DNA of 64,000 bases, taken from Paractinoplanes deccanensis (GTDB taxonomy: Bacteria; Actinomycetota; Actinomycetes; Mycobacteriales; Micromonosporaceae). The stretch spans positions 62,001 to 126,000 of the forward strand of contig NZ_BOMI01000146.1 of the NCBI RefSeq assembly GCF_016862115.1, given 5' to 3'. Below are positions 56,813 to 64,000 of the stretch, in pieces. Every line of letters begins with the position of its first letter. The first letter of the stretch is position 1. The position numbers and the translations under genes are program-made. The notes below the pieces were generated by a model. It saw nothing but the letters and a program-made list of their open reading frames with translations. It was not told where the DNA came from and did no database searches.

Positions 56813-58231
56813 ATGAACCGCTTTCCGCTGCGGGTCGAGGCACGCCGTGACGCCGCGCCGAGCCGATGGCTCTGGCTGGTGAAATGGCTGTTGCTGATCC
56901 CGCACTACATCGTCCTGCTGGTGCTGTGGACCGGCCTGGTGGTGCTCACCCTGGTGGCCTACCTGGCGGTGCTGTTCACCGGCCGGTACCCGGCCGCGAT
57001 CCGCGCCTACAACCTCGGCGTCCTGCGCTGGGGCTGGCGCGTCGGCTACTACGGCTACCAGGCCCTCGGCACGGACCGGTACCCGCCGTTCACCCTTGCC
57101 GACGACCCCGCCTATCCGGCACGCCTGCACCTGGAGCCGGACGGCCCGCCGCCGCGCTGGCTGCCGCTGGTGGCCTGGTTGTTCGCGATCCCGCACCTGG
57201 TGCTCCTCGGCGCGCTGACCGGGGCGGCCACCCGGCAGAACGGCGTCCCGGTGAGCGTCGTCGGCGCCGCCGTGCTGATCGCCGGCTTCGCGCTCCTCTT
57301 CACGGCCAGGTACCCGGGCGGCCTGCACGACCTGCTGGTCGGCATCGCCCGCTGGAACCTGCGGGTCGCCGCGTATCTGACCCTGCTCACTCCGCGCTAC
57401 CCGCCGTTCCGGCTGGACCAGGGCGGCGCCGAGCCGGACGAGCCGCCACCGGACGAGCCGGTGCGAGCGGCACCGCCACGGGCCGGTTCGGCGGCGGGTC
57501 CCGTCGTCGCGCTGGTGGCCGGCGTGCTGCTGCTCGCCCCGGCAGCCGGGACGGGCATCGGCGGCGCCGTGCTGCTCGGCCTGGACGCGTCCCGCGACGG
57601 CGCGGGCTACGTGACCAGCCCGGCGGTGCAGCTGAGCACCGCCACGGCGGCCGTCACGGCGGAGAACCTGACGATCACCGACGCCGGCCTGTGGACGCGC
57701 AACGTCGCCGACGTGGGCGGCCTGCGGGTGACCGCCACCTCGCCGTCCGGCCGTCCGCTCTTCGTCGGCATCGCACCGGAGAGCGCGGTCGACACCTGGC
57801 TGGCCGGCACCGCCCACGACGAGCTGGCCGCGCTGAGGTCGGGCGAGGCGCGCTACCACCGCGCCGACGGCGTGACCCGGTCGCTGGCCGACCCGGCGGC
57901 CCAGCCGTTCTGGATCTCCTCCGCGACCGGCCCCGGCACGACCACCCTGGAGTGGAACGTGACCGACGGCAACTACGCCGTGGTCGTCGCCAACCTCGAC
58001 GGCACGCCGGGCGTGGCCGCCGACGTCCGCGGCGGGATCCAGGTGCCCGACCTGACCGGCCTGGGCGCGGGCCTGCTCACCACGGGCATCGTGCTCGGCG
58101 CCGTCGCGATCGGGCTGATCGTCCTGGGCGGCGTCGGTCTCGGCCGCCGCCACACCGAACCACCCCCGCCGGCGGCCGGACCGGCCGGACCGGCGCCGCA
58201 GAAGGTACCGCCGGCAACCGTCGGATCGTGA
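56813..58231 (+). CDS. DUF4389-like membrane protein
   Basis: A 472-residue protein. Its first 200 residues contain two copies of a DUF4389-like unit: paired helices (WLLLIPHYIVLLVLWTGLVV and WLFAIPHLVLLGALTGA) each followed by LFTGRYPAAIRAYNLGVLRW / LFTARYPGGLHDLLVGIARW and RYPPF. After a Pro/Glu linker come a further helix (about 225-250), an extracellular beta-rich domain (about 260-420) and a last helix with a Pro-rich tail. Function is unknown. The ATG follows CGGGAGGTGCC. It shares the two-box promoter with the divergent Acg-like gene. Confidence 0.85.
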   Translation: MNRFPLRVEARRDAAPSRWLWLVKWLLLIPHYIVLLVLWTGLVVLTLVAYLAVLFTGRYPAAIRAYNLGVLRWGWRVGYYGYQALGTDRYPPFTLADDPAYPARLHLEPDGPPPRWLPLVAWLFAIPHLVLLGALTGAATRQNGVPVSVVGAAVLIAGFALLFTARYPGGLHDLLVGIARWNLRVAAYLTLLTPRYPPFRLDQGGAEPDEPPPDEPVRAAPPRAGSAAGPVVALVAGVLLLAPAAGTGIGGAVLLGLDASRDGAGYVTSPAVQLSTATAAVTAENLTITDAGLWTRNVADVGGLRVTATSPSGRPLFVGIAPESAVDTWLAGTAHDELAALRSGEARYHRADGVTRSLADPAAQPFWISSATGPGTTTLEWNVTDGNYAVVVANLDGTPGVAADVRGGIQVPDLTGLGAGLLTTGIVLGAVAIGLIVLGGVGLGRRHTEPPPPAAGPAGPAPQKVPPATVGS

Positions 58232-58236
58232 CGATC

Positions 58237-58270
58237 GGATCGCCCGGCCCGCTTCCGGGCCGGGCGATCC
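58237..58270. terminator. Bidirectional hairpin terminator
   Basis: Perfect 15-bp stem GGATCGCCCGGCCCG / CGGGCCGGGCGATCC with loop CTTC, between the convergent DUF4389-like and CBS-BON genes. Confidence 0.8.
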
Positions 58271-58281
58271 GGTGACAGTGG

Positions 58282-58974
58282 TCAGCCGGCGACGGTGCCC
58301 ATGCGGATGCCGAGCGACTGGCTGTCGTCGTAGTCGTACTCGATCGCGGACCGCACGTCGACCACGCCCGCCACCTGCCGGCTCATCCGCTCGGCCAGCT
58401 CGGCCGACGTGTAGCGCCGGACGCGCCCCGACAACGTGACCACGCCGTCGACGACGGCCGCGCTGACCCTGGTGCCCTCGTCGTCCACGTAGCGGCGCAG
58501 GACGTCCGACTCGATGTCGGCCAGGATGTCCTCGTCCGGCCGCAGGTGGGCCTTGAGCAGGTCGGCCCGCGAGACGATGCCGATGAGCCGCCCGAGGTCG
58601 TCCACGACGGGCAGCCGCTTGACGTTCTCCCTGTCCATCAGCCGCGCCGCCGCCGCGATCGACGTGCCGCTGAGCGCCACCACGGGCGGGGTGCTCATCA
58701 GGTCGGCGACGGTGCTGGCCATCGCCTTGCGCCGCTCGCCGCGACGGCGGCGGCCGTCGAAGAGCCGCGGCTCCTCGTCGCCCGCGTACTCCACCTTGCG
58801 CAGCAGGTCCGCCTCCGACACCACGCCGACCACGTGCCGGAACGCGTCGATCACCGGCACGGCGCTCAGCCTGTGCTCGATCAGCAGGTCGACCACGTCC
58901 CGGTAGGAGGCGGCAGCGTCCACCGACAGGACCGCCCCGGTCATCACATCGTCGACATTCCAGCTCTTCACCAC
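58282..58974 (-). CDS. CBS-domain pair plus BON domain protein
   Basis: A 230-residue protein: CBS1 about 8-62 (VDDVMTGAVLSVDAAASYRD, SAVPVIDAFRHVVGVVSEAD), CBS2 about 94-150 (VADLMSTPPVVALSGTSIAA, RLPVVDDLGRLIGIVSRADL), then a BON domain about 155-225 (SAAVVDGVVTLSGRVRRY). CBS pairs bind adenosine nucleotides; BON domains bind lipids or membranes. Similar CBS-BON proteins are abundant in actinobacteria, and the CBS protein Rv2626c is a strong DosR target in M. tuberculosis. The start is GTG 58974 or 58971, after AAGGAGGGTGGGC. A DosR-like box lies 61 bp upstream. Confidence 0.9.
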   Translation of the reverse strand: MVKSWNVDDVMTGAVLSVDAAASYRDVVDLLIEHRLSAVPVIDAFRHVVGVVSEADLLRKVEYAGDEEPRLFDGRRRRGERRKAMASTVADLMSTPPVVALSGTSIAAAARLMDRENVKRLPVVDDLGRLIGIVSRADLLKAHLRPDEDILADIESDVLRRYVDDEGTRVSAAVVDGVVTLSGRVRRYTSAELAERMSRQVAGVVDVRSAIEYDYDDSQSLGIRMGTVAG

Positions 58975-59034
58975 GCCCACCCTCCTTCGACAAGCTTCAA
59001 TCCGGACCGTACGGCGGCGCGCACCCGCCGCATC

Positions 59035-59050
59035 AGGGCCGATCGGCCCC
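59035..59050 (-). promoter_or_regulatory. DosR-like box, copy S1 (CBS-BON gene)
   Basis: AGGGCCGATCGGCCCC, a near-perfect palindrome, 61 bp from the CBS-BON start. Confidence 0.6.
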
Positions 59051-59088
59051 ACGATCCGGGACCTGCGGATCGGGCCGGCGGGAGCACA

Positions 59089-59104
59089 CGGGGCGTTCGA
59101 CCCT
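59089..59104 (+). promoter_or_regulatory. DosR-like box, copy S2 (GH65 gene)
   Basis: CGGGGCGTTCGACCCT, 74 bp before the GH65 start, on the other side of the same divergent promoter region. Confidence 0.45.
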
Positions 59105-59177
59105 CGTGAGCCGGGACGGCCTCGCACAGTCTGGAAGGGGCGGCCCGTTCCGCCCGGACGAGCGAGCGGAGGCGCAG

Positions 59178-61544
59178 ATGATCCGCCACCCGGCGTACGC
59201 CGTGGAGCCGTGGCAGGTGCGCGAGACGTATCTCGACCGGGCCGTGCTGGCGCGCTCGGAGTCGCTCTTCGCGCTGTCGAACGGGCATCTCGGCCTGCGG
59301 GGCAACCTCGACGAGGGTGATCCGCACGCGCTGCCCGGCACCTACCTCAACTCGTTCTACGAGCTGCGTCCCCTGCCGTACGCCGAGGGCGGCTACGGCT
59401 ATCCGGAGTCCGGCCAGACCATCGTGAACGTCACCAACGGCAAGGTGATCCGGCTGCTGGTCGACGACGAGCCCTTCGACGTACGCGAGGGTCTGCTGCG
59501 CCGGCACGAGCGGGTGCTGGACCTGCGCGCCGGGGTGCTGCGCCGCGAGGTGGAGTGGGAGACGGCCGCCGGGCGCGCGGTCCGCGTCCGCTCCACGCGG
59601 CTGGTCTCGCTCGCGCAGCGGTCCGTGGCCGCGATCGAGTACGAGGTGGAGCCGCTCGACGCGCCGGTGCGGGTGATCGTCCAGTCGGAGCTGGTCGCGA
59701 ACGAGGCACAGCGCGGCCCGCTGAAGGACCCGCGGGTCTCGGCCGTGCTGCGGGCGCCGCTGGTCGCCAAGCTGAACCGCGCGGGTGACACCGGCGCGCT
59801 GCTCGCCCACAAGACCCGCGAGAGTCGCCTGCGCCTGGCCGTCGCGATGGAGCATCTCGTCGAGGGCCCTCCCGGCCTGCGCTGTGCCACCGAGGCCGAG
59901 CCGGACCTCGCGCGCACCACCGTGGTCTGCCGGCTGGCGCCCGGGCAGCGGTTGCGGCTGGTCAAGTTCCTGGCGTACGGCTGGTCGGGCCGCCGCTCCC
60001 TGCCGGCCCTGCGCGACCAGGTCGAGGCCGCGATCGAGGGCGCGCGGTTCGAGGGCTGGGAGGGACTGCTCGCCGCGCAACGCTCGCTCCTGGACACGTT
60101 CTGGGACGGCGCTGACGTCGAGGTGGAGGGCGACGCCGAGGTGCAGCAGGCGGTCCGCTTCGCGCTCTTCCACCTCTTCCAGGCCGGCGCGTGCCTGCGC
60201 GGTGAGCCGATCGCGGCCAAGGGCCTGACCGGTCCCGGGTACGACGGGCACGTCTTCTGGGACACCGAGCGCTTCGTGGTCCCCGCCCTGACGTACGTGC
60301 ACCCCGCGGCGGCCGCCGAGGTCCTGCGCTGGCGGCGCGCCACGCTCGATCTGGCCAGGGAACGCGCCCAGATGCTCGGCTGGTCCGGCGCGGCCTTCCC
60401 GTGGCGGACGATCCGCGGGCAGGAATGCTCCGGGTACTGGCCGGCGGGCACGGCGGCGATGCACATCGCGGCCGACATCGCCGACGCGGTCGTGCGGTAC
60501 GCCGGCGCCACCGGCGACGAGATGTTCGAACGGGACGCGGGCCTCGCCCTGCTGGTGGAGACCGCGCGGTTGTGGGCGTCCTTCGGCCATCACGACCGCA
60601 ACGGCGAATTTCACCTCGACGGCGTGACCGGCCCGGACGAGTACACCGCGCTCGCCGACGACAACGTCTACACCAATCTGATGGCACGGCGGAACCTGAT
60701 CGCGGCCGCCGACGCCGCGGCGCGCCTGCCGGAGCGGGCCCGGGCGCTCGGCGCCGGCGCCGAGGAGATCACTGCTTGGCGCACCGCCGCCGGGGCCATG
60801 AGCATCCCGTACGACGACAAGCTCGGCGTGCATCCGCAGGCGCGGCGGTTCACGCTGCTGCGGGAGTGGGACTTCACCGCCACCCGCCCCGGCGAGTACC
60901 CGCTCATGCTGCACTTCCCGTACCTGGACCTCTATCGCAGCCAGGTCGTCAAGCAGGCCGACCTGGTGCTCGCCATGCATTGGTGCGGCGACGCCTTCAC
61001 CGCCGAGGACAAGGCTCGCAACTTCGCCTACTACGAGCGGCGCACCGTGCGGGACTCCTCGCTCTCCGCCTGCGCCCAGGCGGTCCTGGCGGCCGAGGTC
61101 GGCCATCTGGAGCTGGCGCACGACTACATCGGCGAGGCGGTCCTGACCGACCTCGACGACCTGCATCGCAACACCAGCGAGGGGCTGCACATCGCGGCGC
61201 TCGCCGGCGGCTGGCTGTCGCTGGTCGCCGGGCTGGGCGGCATGCGCGACCACGGCGGTGTGCTGTCCTTCGCGCCACGGCTGCCCAGCCGCATCGGCCG
61301 GCTGGCGTTCTCCCTGCTCTGGCACGGGCGCCGCCTGCACGTGGAGGTCCGGCCGGCCGAGGCCGTGTACTCCCTGCGGAACGGTGGTGGCGAGATCGAA
61401 CTGTGGCATCACGGCGAACCGGTCGTCCTCACCGCCGGCGCCCCGGTGCGCCTGCCGATTCCGGCCGCCGTGCCGCTGACCGCCGAGCCGGTCCAGCCGC
61501 CCGGGCGCAGGCCGGCCCGCCGCCGCGACCTCATCAAGGAGTGA
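59178..61544 (+). CDS. Glycoside hydrolase family 65 (trehalose/maltose phosphorylase-like)
   Basis: A 788-residue GH65 enzyme: N-terminal super-sandwich (SNGHLGLRGNLDEGDPHALP), (alpha/alpha)6 barrel with the acid catalyst Glu488 in GVTGPDEYTALADDN and the phosphate/substrate segment HVFWDTERFVVPALTYVHP, and a short C-terminal jelly roll. It would phosphorolyse trehalose, maltose or kojibiose to glucose 1-phosphate and glucose; the exact sugar cannot be read from sequence. In M. tuberculosis the DosR-regulon protein Rv2006 carries a GH65-type domain fused to a phosphatase. The ATG follows GAGCGGAGGCGCAG. The Ser/Thr kinase gene starts 2 bp after its stop. Confidence 0.92.
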   Translation: MIRHPAYAVEPWQVRETYLDRAVLARSESLFALSNGHLGLRGNLDEGDPHALPGTYLNSFYELRPLPYAEGGYGYPESGQTIVNVTNGKVIRLLVDDEPFDVREGLLRRHERVLDLRAGVLRREVEWETAAGRAVRVRSTRLVSLAQRSVAAIEYEVEPLDAPVRVIVQSELVANEAQRGPLKDPRVSAVLRAPLVAKLNRAGDTGALLAHKTRESRLRLAVAMEHLVEGPPGLRCATEAEPDLARTTVVCRLAPGQRLRLVKFLAYGWSGRRSLPALRDQVEAAIEGARFEGWEGLLAAQRSLLDTFWDGADVEVEGDAEVQQAVRFALFHLFQAGACLRGEPIAAKGLTGPGYDGHVFWDTERFVVPALTYVHPAAAAEVLRWRRATLDLARERAQMLGWSGAAFPWRTIRGQECSGYWPAGTAAMHIAADIADAVVRYAGATGDEMFERDAGLALLVETARLWASFGHHDRNGEFHLDGVTGPDEYTALADDNVYTNLMARRNLIAAADAAARLPERARALGAGAEEITAWRTAAGAMSIPYDDKLGVHPQARRFTLLREWDFTATRPGEYPLMLHFPYLDLYRSQVVKQADLVLAMHWCGDAFTAEDKARNFAYYERRTVRDSSLSACAQAVLAAEVGHLELAHDYIGEAVLTDLDDLHRNTSEGLHIAALAGGWLSLVAGLGGMRDHGGVLSFAPRLPSRIGRLAFSLLWHGRRLHVEVRPAEAVYSLRNGGGEIELWHHGEPVVLTAGAPVRLPIPAAVPLTAEPVQPPGRRPARRRDLIKE

Positions 61545-61546
61545 CC

Positions 61547-62902
61547 ATGTCTCACCACAGCGGGGATCTTCTCGACCGGCGCTACCGGCTCGACGACCGC
61601 ATCGCCTCCGGCGGCATGGGCGACGTGTGGCACGGCACCGACATCGTGCTGAACCGCGCCGTCGCGGTGAAGACGCTCCGCGACGACCGGGCCGCCGACC
61701 CGCAGTTCCGAAGCCGGTTCCGGCAGGAGGCCCGTGCCATGGCGGCGCTGCACCACCCGGGCATCGCCGACGTGTACGACTTCGGCAAGGAACCCGGTGA
61801 TCCGTACCTGGTGATGGCCCTGGTCGGCGGGCAGCCGCTGGACGAGCGGATCGCGAAGGCGGGACGGTTGCCGGTCCGCGAGACCATGACGACGGTCGCC
61901 CAGGTGGGCCGTGCCCTCCAGGCGGCGCACGACGCCGGGATCGTGCACCGGGACGTCAAGCCGGGCAACATCATCGTCCAGCCGGACGGCACCGCGGTGC
62001 TGGTCGACTTCGGCATCGCCCGCTCGGGCGGCTCACCCGCCCTCACCGGCGTGCGCGAGGTCATCGGCACCGCCCACTACCTCGCGCCCGAGCGGATGTC
62101 GCACCACACGGCCGGGCCGGCCGCCGACGTGTACGCGCTGGGCGCGGTGGCCTACCACTGCCTCGCCGGGCGCCCGCCGTTCCTCGGCGAGGGGTCGCTC
62201 GCGGTCGCCGTGCAGCACCTTCACGACCAGCCGCCGCCGCTGCCCGCCGACATCCCGCCGACGGCGCGCGACATCGTGATGACCGCGCTCGAGAAGGAGC
62301 CGGGTGCCCGCTTCCCGTCGGCCGCCGCGATGGCGGAGGCCGCCGAGCGGGCCGCCGCCGAGGGCACCACTGTGGCCGTGGCGACCGACTACCTGAGCGC
62401 CGGGTACGCCCCGCCGACGCAACCTGTCGCGAGGCCGCGGCGCCGTCCACGCGCTCTGCTGGTGGTCCTGCTGGCGCTGGTGACCCTCCTCGGCGCGTCC
62501 GCCGCCCTGGCGCTCACCGATCCGTTCGGATCGCACCCACCGGCGCCGAGTCCCTCGACGTCGGCACCGGCCACACCGTCCTCCCCCGCCACCAGCCGGC
62601 CGGCGCCCGTCCCCGACGGCTCGCCGTCCGGCGAGGAGGACCACTCCACCGAGCCCTCGACACCCACGACGACGCATCGGAACCCGACAGCCACGCCGAC
62701 CAGGACCCCGCCGAAGACCCCCACGGGGACACCGACCGGCACGCCCACCGCCACACCCACCAAGACTCCGACGAAGACTCCGACGGGAACGCCCACGGGA
62801 ACACCCACGGGCGGGCAGACGGGCACCACGCCGTCGCCCACCGTCCAGCAGACCACCGTGCCGCCGTCCCCGCCGCCCACGGTGAACCCCAGCGGGCGCT
62901 GA
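61547..62902 (+). CDS. Membrane-anchored Ser/Thr protein kinase (Pkn type)
   Basis: A 451-residue eukaryotic-like kinase. The glycine loop is IASGGMGDVWHGT near 19-31, the catalytic Lys is Lys42 (VAVKTL), the active-site loop is HRDVKPGN (134-141), DFG is at 154-156 and APERM closes the activation loop. One transmembrane helix (about 303-325) follows, then an external tail rich in Pro and Thr built of TPTGTPT-type repeats, with no PASTA domain. It may couple sugar or stress status to the cell. It begins 2 bp after the GH65 stop, with AAGGAGTGACC as ribosome site, so both are probably co-transcribed. Confidence 0.93.
   Translation: MSHHSGDLLDRRYRLDDRIASGGMGDVWHGTDIVLNRAVAVKTLRDDRAADPQFRSRFRQEARAMAALHHPGIADVYDFGKEPGDPYLVMALVGGQPLDERIAKAGRLPVRETMTTVAQVGRALQAAHDAGIVHRDVKPGNIIVQPDGTAVLVDFGIARSGGSPALTGVREVIGTAHYLAPERMSHHTAGPAADVYALGAVAYHCLAGRPPFLGEGSLAVAVQHLHDQPPPLPADIPPTARDIVMTALEKEPGARFPSAAAMAEAAERAAAEGTTVAVATDYLSAGYAPPTQPVARPRRRPRALLVVLLALVTLLGASAALALTDPFGSHPPAPSPSTSAPATPSSPATSRPAPVPDGSPSGEEDHSTEPSTPTTTHRNPTATPTRTPPKTPTGTPTGTPTATPTKTPTKTPTGTPTGTPTGGQTGTTPSPTVQQTTVPPSPPPTVNPSGR
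62680..62815 (+). repeat. Repeat-rich stretch encoding the Pro/Thr tail of the kinase
   Basis: Short imperfect tandem repeats such as ACGCCCACGGGAACACCCAC encode (TPTGTPT)n and (TPTKTPT)n in the extracellular tail of the kinase. Confidence 0.7.
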
Positions 62903-63025
62903 GGCGAGCACGAGCGTCGCAGCGCGAGTCCCCCGGCCGGGTTCTCCACACGCTCTCCATGCCGGTTGCACACCGCCACCATCCCGGCGGGCCACTGTGG
63001 AGGTGACGAAAGGAAGGGAGGAGTC

Positions 63026-63754
63026 ATGAAGACGATGACCCGCCGCACGGCCGCCCTGGTCGCGGCCGGCACGCTCGGGCTGGGTGGGCTCGCGATCGCG
63101 GCTCCGGCACTGGCCGGCGACGGCCCGTTCGGCCCCGGCCCGTCCGGCACGGCGACCCCCGGCCCCGGCGCGCGAGGCAACGGCATGGGCCCCGGCTCCG
63201 GCATGGGTTCCGGTTATGGCATGGGTTCCGGTTATGGCATGGGTTCCGGCTACGGGATGGGTTCCGGCTACGAGGACGGCACCTGCTACCGGGTGCCGGT
63301 CACCGACCAGCAGGGCACGCTGACCGCCGCGCAGAAGACGACGCTGGCGTCCATGGCGCAGGAGGAGAAGCTCGCGCACGACCTGTACCAGGCGTTCGCG
63401 GCCCGCTACGACGCTGTCGTGTTCGACCACATCGCCGCCGCGGAGACCCGGCACCTGAGCCTGGTCCGCACGCTGCTTCAGCGTTACGGCCTCAGCGACC
63501 CCACCACCGGGCAACCGGCCGGCCGGTTCACCGACAAGGCCGTGCAGGCCACCTACGACAAGCTGCTCGCGCAGGGCGAGCAGAGCCGGTCCGCCGCGCT
63601 GGCCGCCGGGCAGCAGGTGGAACGCGCCGACATCGACGCCCTGAAGGCCGCCCTCGCCGGGCTGACCGCGCCGGACGTCAAACAGGTCTACACCAACCTG
63701 CTCGCCGCCTCGCAGCGTCACCTGGCCGCCTTCACCCGCTGGGCGACCCGGTGA
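63026..63754 (+). CDS. Secreted DUF2202-like protein with GMGSGY repeats
   Basis: A 242-residue protein with an N-terminal signal peptide (MKTMTRRTAALVAAGTLGLG, probable cleavage after APALA). A Gly/Pro-rich linker follows, with GMGSGY repeated about four times, then a helical DUF2202-like (ferritin-like) domain at about 95-240: MAQEEKLAHDLYQAFAARYD with paired Glu/His and FDHIAAAETRHLSLVRTLLQ. These residues resemble a di-iron ferritin-like site, though metal binding is not proven. The ATG at 63026 follows GAAAGGAAGGGAGGAGTC. It converges on a histidine kinase gene and overlaps it by 23 bp. No DosR-like box was seen upstream. Confidence 0.88.
   Translation: MKTMTRRTAALVAAGTLGLGGLAIAAPALAGDGPFGPGPSGTATPGPGARGNGMGPGSGMGSGYGMGSGYGMGSGYGMGSGYEDGTCYRVPVTDQQGTLTAAQKTTLASMAQEEKLAHDLYQAFAARYDAVVFDHIAAAETRHLSLVRTLLQRYGLSDPTTGQPAGRFTDKAVQATYDKLLAQGEQSRSAALAAGQQVERADIDALKAALAGLTAPDVKQVYTNLLAASQRHLAAFTRWATR
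63197..63270 (+). repeat. 18-bp tandem repeat in the DUF2202-like gene
   Basis: About four units of ATGGGTTCCGGTTATGGC, encoding GMGSGY; the middle copies are identical and the outer ones diverge by a few bases. Confidence 0.85.
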
Positions 63755-64000
63755 CACCGCCGGCCAGGGGCAGCCGCATGGTCACGGTCACGCCGCCACC
63801 GTCCGGCGAGTCGAGGGCGACCGTGCCGCCGTGCGCGGTGACCAGCTCCCGGACGACGGCGAGGCCGATGCCGGAGCCGGTGGTGCCGGCAGTGTCCCGG
63901 CCGCGCCACAGGCGGTCGAACGCGTGCGGAAGCTCGTCGGGCGCCATGCCCGGGCCGGTGTCCGCGACGCGGATCACGGCGTGGCCCTCCTCGGCCCGCG
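63732..64000 (-). CDS. Sensor histidine kinase, C-terminal ATPase domain (5' partial)
   Basis: The last about 89 residues of a HATPase_c kinase domain, cut by the window end. Visible are VIRVADTGPGMAPDELPHAF (G1 box), FDRLWRGRDTAGTTGSGIGL (F and G2 boxes) and the closing strands GGGVTVTMRLPL. The frame stays open to base 64000 with protein-like codons (RAEEGHAV), so the gene continues beyond. Its class cannot be determined, but the DRLWRG pattern suits an EnvZ/OmpR-type kinase rather than the DosS type. Its 3' end overlaps the DUF2202-like gene. Confidence 0.85.
   Translation of the reverse strand, partial: RAEEGHAVIRVADTGPGMAPDELPHAFDRLWRGRDTAGTTGSGIGLAVVRELVTAHGGTVALDSPDGGGVTVTMRLPLAGGVTGSPSG

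Noticed and set aside
62903..63025. A DosR-like box before the DUF2202-like gene
   Set aside because: The intergenic sequence holds no arm pair with the right spacing; CCCCCGGCCGGG is only a GC palindrome.

Overview
The window is very GC-rich coding DNA with dense, overlapping genes (ATGA, GTGA and TGATG junctions) and strong AGGAGG-type ribosome sites. The proteins are actinobacterial: a DosR/DosS pair, a WS/DGAT acyltransferase, an Acg-type nitroreductase, a Pkn-type kinase and many double-domain universal stress proteins (USPs). I infer a filamentous actinomycete, possibly Micromonosporaceae; the genus is a guess. No tRNA, rRNA, CRISPR array, insertion sequence or phage gene was seen.

The dominant theme is a hypoxia/dormancy (DosR-type) island. 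A response regulator very like mycobacterial DosR (7272-7916) sits head-to-head with a GAF-GAF histidine kinase (7989-9713) that keeps a histidine at the position I recall as the DosS haem ligand. About 25 copies of a 16-bp imperfect palindrome (roughly AGGGnCnTTCGGnCCT and its reverse) lie mostly 35-75 bp upstream of start codons through the window. They resemble the mycobacterial DosR box (GGGACTnnAGTCCC), and one copy at 48408-48423 matches its arms exactly.

Layout. 1-2753: end of a pyruvate phosphate dikinase, a SnoaL-like protein and an AraC regulator. 2824-7263: alcohol dehydrogenase, a small unknown protein, pyruvate formate-lyase and its activase. 7272-9713: dosR/dosS. 9766-11643: a USP and a class I FBP aldolase. 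11653-19616: a tightly coupled run of a GltD-like flavoprotein with ferredoxin domains, pyruvate:ferredoxin oxidoreductase, and transhydrogenase PntAA-AB-B. 19654-20049: Hsp20. 20217-23440: unrelated genes (membrane protein, methyltransferase, AraC regulator, DUF4184-like protein) without boxes. 23763-32716: USPs, an ABC exporter, a cyclic-nucleotide-binding protein, a hollowed E1-alpha-like protein, a broken carboxylate-amine ligase and a serine hydrolase whose tail is built of a 15-bp minisatellite. 32808-41947 (minus strand): a group 3b-like NiFe hydrogenase hyhBGSL followed by a maturation protease and hypF, hypC, hypD, hypE; hypA and hypB are absent here. 42094-48323: four more USPs, a second ABC exporter and a DoxX-like protein. 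48277-59127: acyltransferase, PNPOx-like protein, WS/DGAT, GerW-like protein, HPF-like ribosome factor, a degenerate acyl-CoA synthetase (ADP-forming)-like protein, a VOC protein, a truncated acetyl-CoA synthetase, an Acg-type nitroreductase, a DUF4389-like membrane protein and a CBS-BON protein. 59178-64000: GH65 phosphorylase, Ser/Thr kinase, DUF2202-like protein and the end of a histidine kinase.

How they may work together (inference): when oxygen or redox falls, DosS/DosR would switch on pyruvate cleavage by two oxygen-sensitive routes (PFL and PFOR), move electrons from ferredoxin to NAD(P)H through the GltD-like flavoprotein and transhydrogenase, and dispose of them as H2 through the Hyh hydrogenase or as alcohol through Adh. 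USPs, Hsp20, the ribosome-hibernation-like factor and storage-lipid synthesis would put the cell into a resting state. Several box-associated acetyl-CoA/pyruvate enzymes have lost catalytic parts, which is the strangest feature of the window.
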